A stretch of DNA of 64,000 nucleotides from Rickettsiales bacterium (GTDB lineage: Bacteria; Pseudomonadota; Alphaproteobacteria; G027485855), in assembly GCA_027485855.1 (NCBI GenBank), contig JAIXQD010000020.1, positions 26,451 to 90,450 of the forward strand, read 5' to 3'. Positions within the stretch are counted from its first letter, which is position 1. Each line of letters begins with the position of its first letter. The position numbers and the translations under genes are program-made. Shown piece by piece: positions 35,250 through 46,500 of this stretch. The notes beneath the pieces are model-generated. The model saw nothing but the letters and a program-made list of their open reading frames with translations. It was not told where the DNA came from and did not search any database.

Positions 35250-35702
35250 TTATTTTCCGCCAAACCGTTTACGCCATAAATTGTCTAACGATGCCTTGCC
35301 CGCGCCACAAATAGCTAGCCAGGTAAACATCACAAAATACGACATCTCTTCAAAGCCAAATAATGTTTCGAGCGAGTCGATATCTTCCCACTTGGCCGCC
35401 TTAATCGCTACCAACATCACCACCGCTAAGGCTCCACCCGATATACGCGTAAACAGCCCCAACATAAGAAACAAGCCACCAAAACACTCAATGCCAGAAG
35501 CAACCGGTGTTAAAATCTCGGGGTACGGGATACCCCAATCGGTAAAATTCTCAATCATCTGTGGCAAATTATTAAGCTTGCCCCAGCCCGTGAGCATAAA
35601 AATATAGCCCACCACAACGCGCACCAAAAGCGGCCCTGCCCACAAAAAATGCGCGGCAATGCGCTCGGGCCAATCAATCAGTAATTTATAAATGGCTTTC
35701 AT
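35250..35702 (-). CDS. DoxX-family membrane protein
   Basis: 150 residues from the ATG at 35702, which overlaps the preceding stop (ATGA). There are four hydrophobic segments; family landmarks are [50 protein letters not shown] and the C-terminal [19 protein letters not shown]. DoxX proteins are small inner-membrane proteins often found behind DUF692-DUF2063 gene pairs, probably supplying electrons or membrane docking. The coupling to the fusion enzyme upstream implies a joint function. Confidence 0.9.
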   Translation of the reverse strand: MKAIYKLLIDWPERIAAHFLWAGPLLVRVVVGYIFMLTGWGKLNNLPQMIENFTDWGIPYPEILTPVASGIECFGGLFLMLGLFTRISGGALAVVMLVAIKAAKWEDIDSLETLFGFEEMSYFVMFTWLAICGAGKASLDNLWRKRFGGK

Positions 35703-37417
35703 GCCACGCTCCGCTGTTGGGGTTGAATAATATCTGCGTTTACAGCCAGCAAACCATTGCGCATCCAACGATCAAACCAAGTTGAAATTTGCGTAGCCAC
35801 GCTTTCATCCAAATCAGCCAAGGCCGCACCAATCGTTTGGCCAGAAAAAAGTTTGCTAAGTAAATGATATTCGTTTGCTTCAAGGCTCATGCGCCACACC
35901 ACATCGTCATGGCGGAAAACCACCGCGTAAGATTTTTCATGAGATTTTTCGGGTGATTTTTCAGGCAATGGCGGCTGTGGGGCTTCGTCTTGCTTGACGG
36001 CTTGGTAATAAGCATAAACCGGATAAGTAAAAGCAAAAAGTTGCAGCGCCCGACGCGGGTAAAGCACGCTTTGCCATAAAGCCTCTGGCGCCATACCGGC
36101 TAAATGGGCGGGCGTGAGCGCCACAGTTTCCGGATAATCGGCAAGCTGGGCGATGGCCGTTTCAAAGGCGCAGCACTCTTTAGCAAAAACATCGGCCGCA
36201 GCATGATTGTGCAAAAACGCCGGTAGCTTTAAGGCAAAGCGACCGATATTAAAATGGTCTGACTGCGCGTTATTCACAAAATCCCATATCAGCGATTCAA
36301 ATTTTTCCGTGCCTAAATAATGCTGCAACACCGGATAATCCTCGGCGACAACATCATACAGACGATAGCGATAAGCATTGATATAAACGCCTAACTGGTC
36401 CTTGGGGTTAAAATCTGTTTTGCTGCGTATCCAGCTATCGGGCTGAGCATCAAATTGCGCGCCGCGTAAAATTGCCTCTTGCATGGTGTTTTGTGCCTCG
36501 GCCAGTGCCGTGCTGATATTGGCAATATAGGCCGTTTGCGGCGCTGCTAAATCGGGCAAATTAAATGGCTGTGCCGCTGGTGCTAATGCTTGCGCCGCAG
36601 CGTTGCGGGCTTTTTGTAGCTCATGCGCCAAGACCGGAAATTCAGGAATTTTGTCATCCCACTCAACCATGGTATTGGGCACGCGGGCGGCTTTGTGCAC
36701 CACATATTTATACAGCGCCCAAACCTCATCAATGACATGGTTGTCGTGCGTATCAACAATATGATTGCCGTTATTGGTATGACCCGATAAATGAATTTGC
36801 ACAACGCGCTCAAGCGGCAGCGCATCGATATAGGCTTGTGCGCTTAAGCGGTGATTATAACAGCTGACATAAACATTATTCACATCCAGCAGCAAATTAC
36901 AGCCAGACTCTTTGGCCATGCGGGCAATAAACTCGGCTTCAGCAATGTGCGAGCTTTTAAATTCAAGGTAGGTTGATGGGTTTTCAAGCGCAATGGGCCG
37001 GCCCAAATAATCCTGCACTTGAATGATGCGCGAGACAATATGCTTTAAAGCCTCTTCCGTATAAGGCACCGGCAATAAATCATGGCTGTTTTTATGGGCC
37101 ACGCCCGTCCAGCAGAGATGATCAGAAATCCAAGCGGGCTTAATGTCATCGGCCAGTGTTTTTAGCTTTTGCAAATATTCTGAATTAAGCGGGTCGATAG
37201 TGCCAATCGACAAGGCCACGCCATGCATCACCAGCGGGTAGCGCTCGGCGATACGATTAAGATTGCGGCGCGGCTTACCGCCCGTATCCATATAATTTTC
37301 AGAGATAATTTCAAACCAATCAATCGGCGGCTGCTGCTCAAAAATATAGTTATAGTGCTTGGGGCGCAAGCCTAAGCCAAAACCAAGTTGGGGAAATTGA
37401 CCGTCAATTTTGTTCAT
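35699..37417 (-). CDS. Fused DUF692 (MNIO) and DUF2063 protein
   Basis: 572 residues from the ATG at 37417; the frame is open to 37522, but the extra 35 residues look non-conserved. Residues 1-280 are a DUF692 domain of the multinuclear non-heme iron oxidase family (MbnB/TglH/BufB). Likely metal ligands are visible in [46 protein letters not shown] and [19 protein letters not shown]. Residues from about 290 on match DUF2063, the partner/recognition subunit (MbnC/BufC): [36 protein letters not shown]. Normally two genes, here one polypeptide. These enzymes modify Cys-rich precursor peptides, often for metal handling. No precursor gene is seen nearby. Confidence 0.88.
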   Translation of the reverse strand: MNKIDGQFPQLGFGLGLRPKHYNYIFEQQPPIDWFEIISENYMDTGGKPRRNLNRIAERYPLVMHGVALSIGTIDPLNSEYLQKLKTLADDIKPAWISDHLCWTGVAHKNSHDLLPVPYTEEALKHIVSRIIQVQDYLGRPIALENPSTYLEFKSSHIAEAEFIARMAKESGCNLLLDVNNVYVSCYNHRLSAQAYIDALPLERVVQIHLSGHTNNGNHIVDTHDNHVIDEVWALYKYVVHKAARVPNTMVEWDDKIPEFPVLAHELQKARNAAAQALAPAAQPFNLPDLAAPQTAYIANISTALAEAQNTMQEAILRGAQFDAQPDSWIRSKTDFNPKDQLGVYINAYRYRLYDVVAEDYPVLQHYLGTEKFESLIWDFVNNAQSDHFNIGRFALKLPAFLHNHAAADVFAKECCAFETAIAQLADYPETVALTPAHLAGMAPEALWQSVLYPRRALQLFAFTYPVYAYYQAVKQDEAPQPPLPEKSPEKSHEKSYAVVFRHDDVVWRMSLEANEYHLLSKLFSGQTIGAALADLDESVATQISTWFDRWMRNGLLAVNADIIQPQQRSVA

Positions 37418-37575
37418 GGCCTCACTCGCTGTAAAAACCGCTAAATAATAATGTTTGCACACATCATATTGCTTATTCGGGTTAAAATCTAATTGAGTTA
37501 CATCGGGCAAAAATATCTGCACAAAGCTTTAAAAATCTTCTATTATTGGGGCTCAGCAAAAGCCCAAAGCCCTCA

Positions 37576-38601
37576 ATGACCGCGCCACTTGTTACCATTA
37601 TTATTGCCACTTATAACCGCCCCGATACTCTGCATTGGGCGATAGAGTCGGCTTTGCTGCAAGATAACCCGCACTGGCACATGCTGGTTGTGGGCGACAA
37701 ATGCAGCGAAAGCACGGCGGACTGCGTTAGCAAATTTGCCGATGAACGCATTCGTTATGTTAATTTATCACAGCGTTTTGGCGAGCAAGGCGGCCCTACC
37801 TCTGTTGGCATGCAGCTGGCACAAACCGAATATATTGCCTTGCTTAACCATGATGATTGCTGGCTACCCAACCATTTGTCGCTGGCGCTCGATACGCTTA
37901 ACAACAGCATGGCCGATTTTTATATTAGTCGAGCGGCTTTTACCGGCGATAATCTGCATAATGGGCATTATTCGTTTTTGCGCTCAACGCCGGCGGGACG
38001 CAGCTATGCCGGCATATTTAGTGGCGCACATCATTATTTTGAGCCAACCAGCTCTTGGGTTTTGCGCCGCAACGCAGCATTAAAGGTGGGGCCTTGGCAA
38101 CATAGCAGCAAGCTTTATCGCACGCCGCTCAATGATTGGGCACTACGGGCTTGGCGCTGCAATTTAAAGCTGGCCACCACGCCTGAAATAACCTGTATCA
38201 AAAATAATTTAAAGCCAGCAAATCTAACCCCCGCACCACTTTATCACCAACAGCGCCCCTGCCTTGATGAATGGGTTGGCATACTTAAAGACGGCGGGCA
38301 TGCCCAATTGCTGGCACACATAAACAAAGACGAAGCCGCATTTTTAAGCAGCGGTGGCGTTATCCATTATGACAAACCTTTTGAATGGATCGTAGAATTT
38401 TGCGAGTTGGCACAAAAAACACTTACGCCCGACGCCGCAGAAATTTTTTATAATACGGGCATTGATGCCTTTACCGATGTTTGCCGCGCCCTCAATTATG
38501 AGATGGGCTGGTTTACCAAAGAAACTTTCAAAAAACGCACTGGCGAAACTTTGGGCGAGATCCCCACACTGGCGCAAATGCTGGCAGGGCTGCAAGCATG
38601 A
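37576..38601 (+). CDS. Family 2 glycosyltransferase
   Basis: 341 residues from the ATG at 37576. The GT-A fold is marked by LVTIIIATYNRPDTLHWAIES, GDKCSESTADCVSKF and the nucleotide/metal motif ALLNHDDCWLPNHL. The acceptor side (150-341) is unfamiliar and contains GAHHYFEPTSSWVLRRNAAL. It is divergent from the DUF692-DUF2063 gene (158 bases between start codons). Its stop overlaps the start of the dehydratase gene by 4 bases, so the two probably act together on a deoxysugar-containing glycan. Confidence 0.85.
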   Translation: MTAPLVTIIIATYNRPDTLHWAIESALLQDNPHWHMLVVGDKCSESTADCVSKFADERIRYVNLSQRFGEQGGPTSVGMQLAQTEYIALLNHDDCWLPNHLSLALDTLNNSMADFYISRAAFTGDNLHNGHYSFLRSTPAGRSYAGIFSGAHHYFEPTSSWVLRRNAALKVGPWQHSSKLYRTPLNDWALRAWRCNLKLATTPEITCIKNNLKPANLTPAPLYHQQRPCLDEWVGILKDGGHAQLLAHINKDEAAFLSSGGVIHYDKPFEWIVEFCELAQKTLTPDAAEIFYNTGIDAFTDVCRALNYEMGWFTKETFKKRTGETLGEIPTLAQMLAGLQA

Positions 38602-39941
38602 GCACGCCCCCCACCTTATATAACAACATACCGCCCGCCAGCAGCGCACAAGGCTGGCTGGCCGAACGGCGGGCACAACATCAGCTTATTATTAAACCTA
38701 TCGCATGGGAAAATTGTCTTAACTGGCACTGGCAACATAATCAAATACAGCATGTGACTGGCCGGTTTTTTAGCATTGGCGGCATTCATACAACAGCAAA
38801 TATTGCCGCGCTCAACGGCAACACCCAACCCATCATTTTGCAGCCCGAAATTGGCTTATTGGGTTTTATTATTTGCCCAACAAGCACAGGTTATCGCTGG
38901 CTATTGCAGGCCAAGACTGAGCCCGGCAATGTTGGCGGCATGCAAGTGGCGCCCAGCGTGCAAGCAACCCTCTCTAACTTTGAGCGGGTGCATGGCGGCA
39001 GCGCCACGCTTTACCTAGATTTATTTGCCGATAAAAATAACTCTATCAGCAACAGCCTGCAAACCGAGCAAGGCTGGCGTTTTTTAAACAAACATAATCG
39101 CAATGCGGTGGTAGAGGTTGCGCAAATTTTTGCAACGCCACCCAATTGGCATTGGTGTAACAGCCAAGAACTACAAAATTTTCTGGCCGCCGATTATTGC
39201 CTTAATACGGATGCGCGCTCGGTAATCGCCTCTGCCCCATGGGCGCTGTTGGGCGCAGATATTTTTCAAGGCCGCACCCATGATAGCCCATGGCGACAAG
39301 CCTTATGCCAAAGCTATGCCGCCCCTGTTATAGCCAAAGACATCGAGCAACAGCTGGCCTCTTGGCGGCAATCGCTAGAGATTGAAACGCAACAGACTGC
39401 GCTTTTATCCCTGCCAAACTGGCAAAAAAACAGCCACGCTTTTGTAAACCCCAATGCCCGATTTAGCATTGAGGCCTATGCCGTAACCGCCCCCGACCGC
39501 GAAGTGCCACATTGGTGCCAGCCTTTGCTGCGCGGCCTCTATCAAGAAGATATTGTGCTGCTGGCCTGCCAACAGCACGGCATTATGCATTTTTATCTTA
39601 GTGCGGCCTATGAGCCGGGCTATGGCAAAAATGTGCAGCTGGGTGCCTCTTTTATGTCTGGCACAAATAACAACCATGCCCAATTGGCGGCGTTAATTGC
39701 GACACACGGCCAAACGCAGCAGCTTTTGCAGCAGTCGGACGAAGGCAGCCGCTTTATGCAAGCCTGCGCCACTTATCGCATTGTCGAAATTGCCGAAGGC
39801 CACCTGCCCGCTCTTGCCGAAAACCTGCCAGCGCATGGCCTATGGGTTAATCTAGCCGAGCTGGAAATGCTCTGCCGTCAGCAAAGCACCTGCACCAACG
39901 AGCTGCGCACCTTTGCTTCTTTATTGTTGGCGCTGGCCTAA
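38598..39941 (+). CDS. NDP-hexose 2,3-dehydratase family protein
   Basis: 447 residues, with the two-fold repeated architecture of EvaA/TylCVI-type enzymes. The first copy has RFFSIGGIHTTAN, QPEIGLLGFIICPT, LLQAKTEPGNVGGMQVAPSVQAT and FERVHGGSATLYLDL. The second copy has RFSIEAYAV, GIMHFYLSAAYEPGYGKNVQLGAS; here the KTEPGN-type block is less well kept. Family members remove the 2-OH of NDP-4-keto-6-deoxyglucose on the way to 2,6-dideoxysugars. No other deoxysugar genes are present in the window. Confidence 0.85.
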   Translation: MSTPPTLYNNIPPASSAQGWLAERRAQHQLIIKPIAWENCLNWHWQHNQIQHVTGRFFSIGGIHTTANIAALNGNTQPIILQPEIGLLGFIICPTSTGYRWLLQAKTEPGNVGGMQVAPSVQATLSNFERVHGGSATLYLDLFADKNNSISNSLQTEQGWRFLNKHNRNAVVEVAQIFATPPNWHWCNSQELQNFLAADYCLNTDARSVIASAPWALLGADIFQGRTHDSPWRQALCQSYAAPVIAKDIEQQLASWRQSLEIETQQTALLSLPNWQKNSHAFVNPNARFSIEAYAVTAPDREVPHWCQPLLRGLYQEDIVLLACQQHGIMHFYLSAAYEPGYGKNVQLGASFMSGTNNNHAQLAALIATHGQTQQLLQQSDEGSRFMQACATYRIVEIAEGHLPALAENLPAHGLWVNLAELEMLCRQQSTCTNELRTFASLLLALA

Positions 39942-39951
39942 AGCTAAGCGC

Positions 39952-41808
39952 CTAAAGCTTTTCGGCTAAACTCAGCCACTCAGCCTCGGCGGCAGCGAGT
40001 GCGGCCACAACTTCAGCATAATCACTTTGCAGCTTGTTGCTGTTTATTTGTGGCGCAGCAGGGCCATTTGCTTGCGCATAGCTTTCGGCCAGTTTTTGCG
40101 TCAATTGCTCATGCTGCTGCTTCAGCTCTATAATCTGCTGCTCTAATTTTTGCGCCTGTTTTTCAATAACGCTACGGTTAGGCGCCTCGGCTGGCGCTAC
40201 TTTTACTTTTGCGGCTTTGCTCGCTTGCGGTGCGCGCTGATCGGCACGGCGCTGCGCCAGCACATAATCGCGGTAGCTTTCCACATCGCCATCATAATCG
40301 CGGCAGGTGCCGCCCTCAACCAACCATAATTGGTCGGCCACGGCACTGAGCAAATGCGTATCGTGACTCACCAAAATAACCGCGCCATTATAATTATTCA
40401 GCGCACTCATCAGGCCCGTGCGCGCTTCAATATCAAGGTGGTTGGTGGGTTCATCGAGCAGCATTAATTGCGGCGCTGCGTGGCTCATGCGACAAAACAA
40501 CAAACGCGCTTTTTCACCGCCCGAAAGCTCACCCACTTTGGTGTCAGCTTTTTGTTTATCAAAACCAAACTGGCCCAGCTGAGCCCTAATATTATGCTCG
40601 GGCTTATCGCGCATCACCTCTTGCAGTGTTTGATAGGCGGTTTGCGTCACATCCATTTCATCGGTTTGAAACTGGGCAAAATAGCCAACCTTTAATTTGC
40701 TGGTAGTGAATTTTTCGCCACCCATGGGCGCAATTTTGCCGGCCAGCAATTTCACTAAAGTTGATTTGCCATTGCCGTTAGAGCCCAAAAGCGCGATGCG
40801 GTCATCTTGGTCGATACGCAAATTAAGCTTGTTTAATATGGCTTTATCGCCGTAACCCACTTTTACATTTTCAAGCCGCACCAAGGGCGAGCGCAAATTA
40901 TCGGGCTGCGGAAAAGTAAAGCGTGTGGTGCGATCGGCCAAAACCGCATCAACCACATCCATGCGCTCAAGCGCTTTAAGACGGCTTTGCGCCTGACGCG
41001 CCTTACTGGCCTTAGCCCGAAACCGATCGACAAAGCTTTGCATATGCGCCCGCTGCGCCTGCTGTTTCTCGTAAAGCGCCTGCTGATTAAGCAAGCGCTC
41101 GGCCCGCCGGCGCTCAAAATCATCATAGCTGCCCGTATAAGAAATCAGCTTGCACTGATCGAGATGCAAAATCTGCGTGACCGTTTTATTAAGGATATCG
41201 CGATCATGGCTGATAATAATCAGCGTGCCTTGATAGCGCGCTAAAAAGCCCTCAAGCCATAAAATAGATTCAACATCAAGGTGGTTGGTGGGCTCATCGA
41301 GCAGCAGCAAATTAGGCTGACGAAACAACGCCGCCGCCAAAGCCACCCGCGCGCGCCACCCGCCCGAAAAATCCGATAGCGATTTTTCTTGTGCGGCGGC
41401 ATCAAAGCCAAGGCCCGATAAAATTGTTGCCGCCCGCGCTGGCGCATCATAGGCACCAATGGCCATCAGGCGCTCATATATTTCACCGATACGCTCGCCA
41501 TCAGTTGCGGTTTCAGCTTCGGCCAGCAGGGCCGCGCGCTCTGTGTCGGCATCAAGCACAATTTGCACAAGGCTGCGCTCATCATCATCGACATGCTGCG
41601 ACACAATACCCAAACTCGCCCCGCGCAGCAGGGTTATTTGACCATCATCTGGGGTAATTTCGCCGGTAATAAGCTTAAATAAAGTGGTTTTGCCAGCACC
41701 ATTAGGGCCAACAAGGCCAACGCGATGCCCCGCCGAAATGTTGACGCTGGTTTTATCCAGCAAAACTCGGCCCGCCACGCGATAAGTAAGGTTCTGTATA
41801 TTTAACAT
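39952..41808 (-). CDS. ABC-F family ATPase
   Basis: 618 residues from ATG 41808. Two ABC cassettes: Walker A GPNGAGKT near 34-41 with signature SDFSGGWRARVALA, and Walker A GSNGNGKS near 340 with signature GELSGGEKARLLF. Both have LLLDEPTNHLD. There is no membrane domain. A charged linker of the ABC-F type lies between the cassettes, and a coiled coil with a Gln/Lys-rich segment forms the last 90 residues, as in Uup/YheS. ABC-F proteins act on the ribosome; resistance types exist, but nothing here indicates that. Convergent with the dehydratase gene, 10 bases apart. Confidence 0.92.
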   Translation of the reverse strand: MLNIQNLTYRVAGRVLLDKTSVNISAGHRVGLVGPNGAGKTTLFKLITGEITPDDGQITLLRGASLGIVSQHVDDDERSLVQIVLDADTERAALLAEAETATDGERIGEIYERLMAIGAYDAPARAATILSGLGFDAAAQEKSLSDFSGGWRARVALAAALFRQPNLLLLDEPTNHLDVESILWLEGFLARYQGTLIIISHDRDILNKTVTQILHLDQCKLISYTGSYDDFERRRAERLLNQQALYEKQQAQRAHMQSFVDRFRAKASKARQAQSRLKALERMDVVDAVLADRTTRFTFPQPDNLRSPLVRLENVKVGYGDKAILNKLNLRIDQDDRIALLGSNGNGKSTLVKLLAGKIAPMGGEKFTTSKLKVGYFAQFQTDEMDVTQTAYQTLQEVMRDKPEHNIRAQLGQFGFDKQKADTKVGELSGGEKARLLFCRMSHAAPQLMLLDEPTNHLDIEARTGLMSALNNYNGAVILVSHDTHLLSAVADQLWLVEGGTCRDYDGDVESYRDYVLAQRRADQRAPQASKAAKVKVAPAEAPNRSVIEKQAQKLEQQIIELKQQHEQLTQKLAESYAQANGPAAPQINSNKLQSDYAEVVAALAAAEAEWLSLAEKL

Positions 41809-41955
41809 TGCAGCGCACAATATCTGTCTTGCCGCTTAATCTCAAGCAAAAGCGTGGCACAAAAGCGGCAAAATGCGCTGGTTTGGTGGCAAAGCCTCTG
41901 GCAATCTTTGTTTTGACCCAATTGATTTGCCCTTAATTTTACAGCGAGGCTATAA

Positions 41956-43527
41956 ATGAATAGCACACCATGGTGGCAAGGCGCGGTGATTTATCAAATT
42001 TATCCGCGCAGCTTTGCCGATAGTAATGCTGATGGTGTAGGCGATCTTGCTGGCATTACCGCCAAGCTCGATTATGTCGCCAAGCTGGGCGTCGATGCGC
42101 TCTGGATTTCGCCGTTCTTTCTCTCGCCACAAAAAGATTTTGGCTATGATGTGGCCGATTACTGCGCGGTTGACCCGCTGTTCGGCACATTGTCTGATGC
42201 GCAAGCCCTGATTAAGCGCGCCCATGCGCTGGGCTTAAAAGTGGTGATTGATCTCGTACTATCGCACAGCTCTGACCAGCACCCCTGGTTTTTAGAAAGC
42301 AGCCAAAACCGCAATAACTCCAAAGCCGATTGGTATGTTTGGGCCGAGGGCATCGATAAAAACACACCGCCCAATAATTGGCTGGCCGTGTTTGGTGGCA
42401 GTGCCTGGCAATGGCATGAGCCACGCCAGCAATTTTATCTGCATAATTTCTTGCGCGAGCAGCCCGATCTTAATCTGCATAACCCTGATGTGCAAAATGC
42501 GCTGTTAGACTGCATAAAGTTTTGGCTTGAGCTGGGCATCGATGGGCTGCGGCTTGATGTGATAAATCTGTGCATGCACGACAAGCTGTTGCGCAACAAC
42601 CCCAGCAAAACGCAGCAACAAGCGAATTTTAACGCGCCTTGGTGCAACCCTTATCAGCAGCAGCAACATATTTTTGATAAAACCCGGCCCGAAAATTTGC
42701 ACTGGCTGCGGCGTTTGCGTGCACTCGCCAATCAGTACTCCGATATTTTACTGCTGGCCGAAATTTTTGACGATGACGAGCTAAACACCGCCAAAGCCTA
42801 TACCGCTGGCAATGATTTATTACATAGTGCTTATACTTTTGCGCTGATGTCGCCCACCATCACCCCGACATTATTGGCCGCAGCCATTAAAGCCTATGAT
42901 AATAGCCAAAGCTGGCCCAGCTGGGCCTTAGGCAACCATGATAATATGCGTGTGGCGCAGCGCTGGGGCGGCGCAGGCGCGCCCGTGCCACAAGCCAAAC
43001 TCTTTTTAACCATGGCAGGCTGCTTGCGTGGTAGCCTCTGCTGGTATCAGGGCGATGAGCTGGCCCTACCCGAGGCCGAGCTCGATTATGCCGACCTGCA
43101 AGACCCCTACGGCAAAGAATTTTACCCAACATTTAAAGGCCGCGATGGCTGCCGCACACCCATGCCATGGCAGGCCGAAGCGCCACATTTGGGCTTTAGT
43201 GCCGCTGCAAAAACATGGCTGCCGGCCTATGCTGGCCACCAAGAGCGGGCCGTTAATATTCAGGAAAATAATCCTGATAGCATGTTAAACTATAGCCGCG
43301 CATTTTTTACCTTTCGGCAAAACATGCCACTGCTGCGCCTTGGTGGGCTGACACTTGTTTACCACGATGCACAGATACTGGTTTTTAGCCGGCACTATGA
43401 GGGTGAAGAGTGCCTCTGTTTATTTAACCTCAGCGAGCAAACGGCCCATTGGCAAGGCTATGTACTGGCACCATTTTCAGCACAAATTTGGCAAAATGAT
43501 AAATGCCTGTGGACCAGCGCAGGATAA
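41956..43527 (+). CDS. Glycoside hydrolase family 13, alpha-glucosidase type
   Basis: 523 residues starting WWQGAVIYQIYPRSFADSNADGVGDLAGI, the classic oligo-1,6-/alpha-glucosidase opening. Catalytic residues are Asp in GLRLDVINL (near 198), Glu in LLAEIFDD (near 271) and Asp in LGNHDNMRVAQRWG (near 328). There is no signal peptide, so it acts in the cytoplasm on short alpha-glucosides or maltose-type sugars. GAGG lies 6 bases before ATG. No sugar transporter or regulator gene is adjacent. Confidence 0.93.
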   Translation: MNSTPWWQGAVIYQIYPRSFADSNADGVGDLAGITAKLDYVAKLGVDALWISPFFLSPQKDFGYDVADYCAVDPLFGTLSDAQALIKRAHALGLKVVIDLVLSHSSDQHPWFLESSQNRNNSKADWYVWAEGIDKNTPPNNWLAVFGGSAWQWHEPRQQFYLHNFLREQPDLNLHNPDVQNALLDCIKFWLELGIDGLRLDVINLCMHDKLLRNNPSKTQQQANFNAPWCNPYQQQQHIFDKTRPENLHWLRRLRALANQYSDILLLAEIFDDDELNTAKAYTAGNDLLHSAYTFALMSPTITPTLLAAAIKAYDNSQSWPSWALGNHDNMRVAQRWGGAGAPVPQAKLFLTMAGCLRGSLCWYQGDELALPEAELDYADLQDPYGKEFYPTFKGRDGCRTPMPWQAEAPHLGFSAAAKTWLPAYAGHQERAVNIQENNPDSMLNYSRAFFTFRQNMPLLRLGGLTLVYHDAQILVFSRHYEGEECLCLFNLSEQTAHWQGYVLAPFSAQIWQNDKCLWTSAG

Positions 43528-43533
43528 AGGCGC

Positions 43534-46500
43534 TTAGTCGGCGGCAATGCTTAAATTACGTTTTGGCAGCACATGCAAATCTTTGCAACGCAGCACGGCA
43601 CTGGGCCAAACATAGCGCCCCGGCGCTTTGGCGCGCACCCAATAACGAAACTTAAATGCGCCGCCATTGGGCAAAACTGCCAACAGCCGATGCGCCTCGA
43701 TACTGGCCGCTTGGTCTGGCTTGGCAAAAGCCACACTTAACGGCAGCAGCCCTAATGGCAAATCATCCATCAATGTGCAGCTTTGCCCCTCAGGCGCTGT
43801 GCCAGACAGCTCAATGGCCATCATTTGCTCGGCCGCTAAAATAGATTGGTCGAGAGGGTAATCCTCTGCTGAAAATAGCTGCCTTTGCCATAAGGGCGAG
43901 GCTTGCGTATTTTCTGCTGCGGCTTCCGCTAAAAACCAGTCTATCGGCTGCTCGCTGTCATTGCGCAAAGTTTGCATGGCATGGCTAAACCACAGCCTTG
44001 GCGCGGCAAGCTCAAAGATATCGGCGCCCATGCTCAGTTTCTGTACCGCAGATTGCGGCCCCTCTGCCATCAGGCGAGCCAACAACCTTGCTTGCGCCAC
44101 CAGGCTCGCTTCGTCTTTTGCTGGTGCTAATAAATCCCAAAGCTGTTTTTGCTGTGCTTCATCTAATTGCGCGGCACGCCACAGTAATAATAAAGCTGCA
44201 TTGTCTTTATCTTGTAAAAGCTCGGCCATGGCGGGCTCAAGTGCTTGCGCCGCTGCTCCATCACCAATGGCTTGTAATGTCACTGCCAACGCTAAACGCA
44301 CTATAGGCGGCGGCGCGCTGTCTTTGACCCGCGCCACAAAGCCTTGAATTAAAGCCGGCGACAAAAACTGCAACTGCGCCAAATCAGGCAGCCATAGGCT
44401 GCGTTGCTGTAGCTCTTGTGGGCTCACCGCCGCGTCTTCTAAACTGCGCGACAACCATAATTGCGCATTCAGCATAGCGGGCGGCGGCTCGGCCAGCAAA
44501 CCTTGCTGCATGGCGGCTTGCCATAACAGCAGCATGGCGGCGGTGGCGGCAAAATCGGCCGTGCCGGCTTGCAAAACACCAAAGCCACCTTGCTGATTTT
44601 GTCGGGCGGCAAGATTGCGCAATTCATCTTGCCATATTTGTGCAAAGGGTGCGGGTATCGGCTGCGCTTTTGGCCATAAGGACAACCACCAGCGGCCATA
44701 GCTGGCGCGCGCGGCGGTTGTTACGGGCATGGGGCTCGCAAATAAACTAGCCAAAACATTATTATATGGCTGCTGCGGGCTGAGCAAAACCAAGCGCGCT
44801 GCTGGCAAGCTGGTCACGGCCGTGCTGGCTAGATTATTTGCTAAAATCTGCTCATGTGGCGGCCATATATCGGCCACCGCTTGACGTGGCGCATCGCCAA
44901 ATCTTTGCGCCAAGACGCGCTCTGAAAAATCTGGCGCGGGCAAGCTTGCGGGCATCAGCATGGCTCTCTCATCCTGCCACGATAAATGCCAGCCGGCCAC
45001 AGGGCCCACTGGAATTCCTTCACCTGATACTGGCGCAGTCAATGCTGGCGCGGCCAATAAAACATCGTGCAAATTTTGGCTGGGTGCTAAAAGTTGTTTT
45101 GGTGCCGTGGCACCGCTCTCTTGCCAAATTGCTATCGGCAAATTTTGTGGCGGCAAGCGCGCGGGCACTTTTGCTGGCAAAATAAAGCCGTAACTGGCAT
45201 GTGCCCCCGCTTGTGACAAAGCCGGCAGCTCAAACGCATTTTGCTGCAGCCGACCATCCGCATCGAGCGCTTGTAAAACAATCAGCAATTGTTGGGGCAA
45301 GGCCGCCTCGGGCAAGGGCACAAAAATATCGCCGCCCCTATCGGATGCAAGGCCATCCGACATCTGCCCGCGCCACAAAAGCTGCTGACCATAAACGCTT
45401 AATGTGCCGCTGCTTGTCGCTGGCAAACGCGCCGAGATTTTAAGCTGACCATCCATACGCTCGGCACTCAGTGTCAGGCGCGGCCCATCTTGCGCTTGTT
45501 GCTCTGGCTGATGGCCAATCTCGATAGAATATTCGCGCGCCATATTGCCCACGCGCAGCTCAAGCTGATAGCGACCATGCGGCAGACGCAGTGGCAAAAT
45601 AGCCGGCTCGGCAACCCGCAAAGCCAGCTCGCCCGCTGCTAAAGTTTGCAACGATTTTTTGGCCTGCCATTGCCAGCGCTGCTGTTCGTAGCGCCAGCTA
45701 AAATCTTCGTTTTCAGTTTTGATATGCCATTGTAACTGGCCGGCGCGGCCCTGCCCTTTTGCATCAAGCCAGCGTATGCTGAGTTGCGTACCATTGACAT
45801 CATCGGCCAGAGTTTGCACCCCAAGCCATTGCGTCGAGGCCTTAGTATCATAGCTGGTTTGCGCTTGTGCTAAAATAACCCCGGCATCTTTGAGCTCGGC
45901 CACCAGCTCTAACCGCGCCGAGGCCGGAAAAGCTTGCGGAAATTTTGCGTTTGGCAAAGCAAGGTCGGTTATGCCAGCGGCATTGGTAATAAATGCCTGC
46001 TCTTGCCATTGTGCTTGCGCCAAAGCCACATCTTGGCCAAATTGCTCTTGCGGCATAGCAAAAGCCGGCGGCACCGATTGCCAGCGCCAACGCCACACAC
46101 CGGTAAGGTTACGCAAGGCAGCGTTGCTGCTATCGGCCACGGTTGCGGCCAAAGATAATTTAAGCTGCTCATCCTGCGGCTCAATGGCTAAAGCCAGGGC
46201 GTAATCTTTTTGCGGGGCTTGTGGCACAAAGCGCCGCTCTTGCAACAGCTCGCGCTGGGTATTTTGCACTTGTATCAGCCACGCGCCTTCGGGCAAGGGC
46301 AGCGATAATTGTAAACTGGCTTTAGCATAGCCTTGCGCATCCAGCGCTAAGCTTTGCTTTTGCCACACCATGCCATCAGGGCGGCTTAGCAGAATAGTCA
46401 CTGTTTGCTGGGCTAAATGCGGCGCCACAATTTGCAGGGCATAGCGCGGCGTGGCAAAAGCCACATGCTCAGGCGCCAGCAGCAGCAACGGCGCGGGCAG

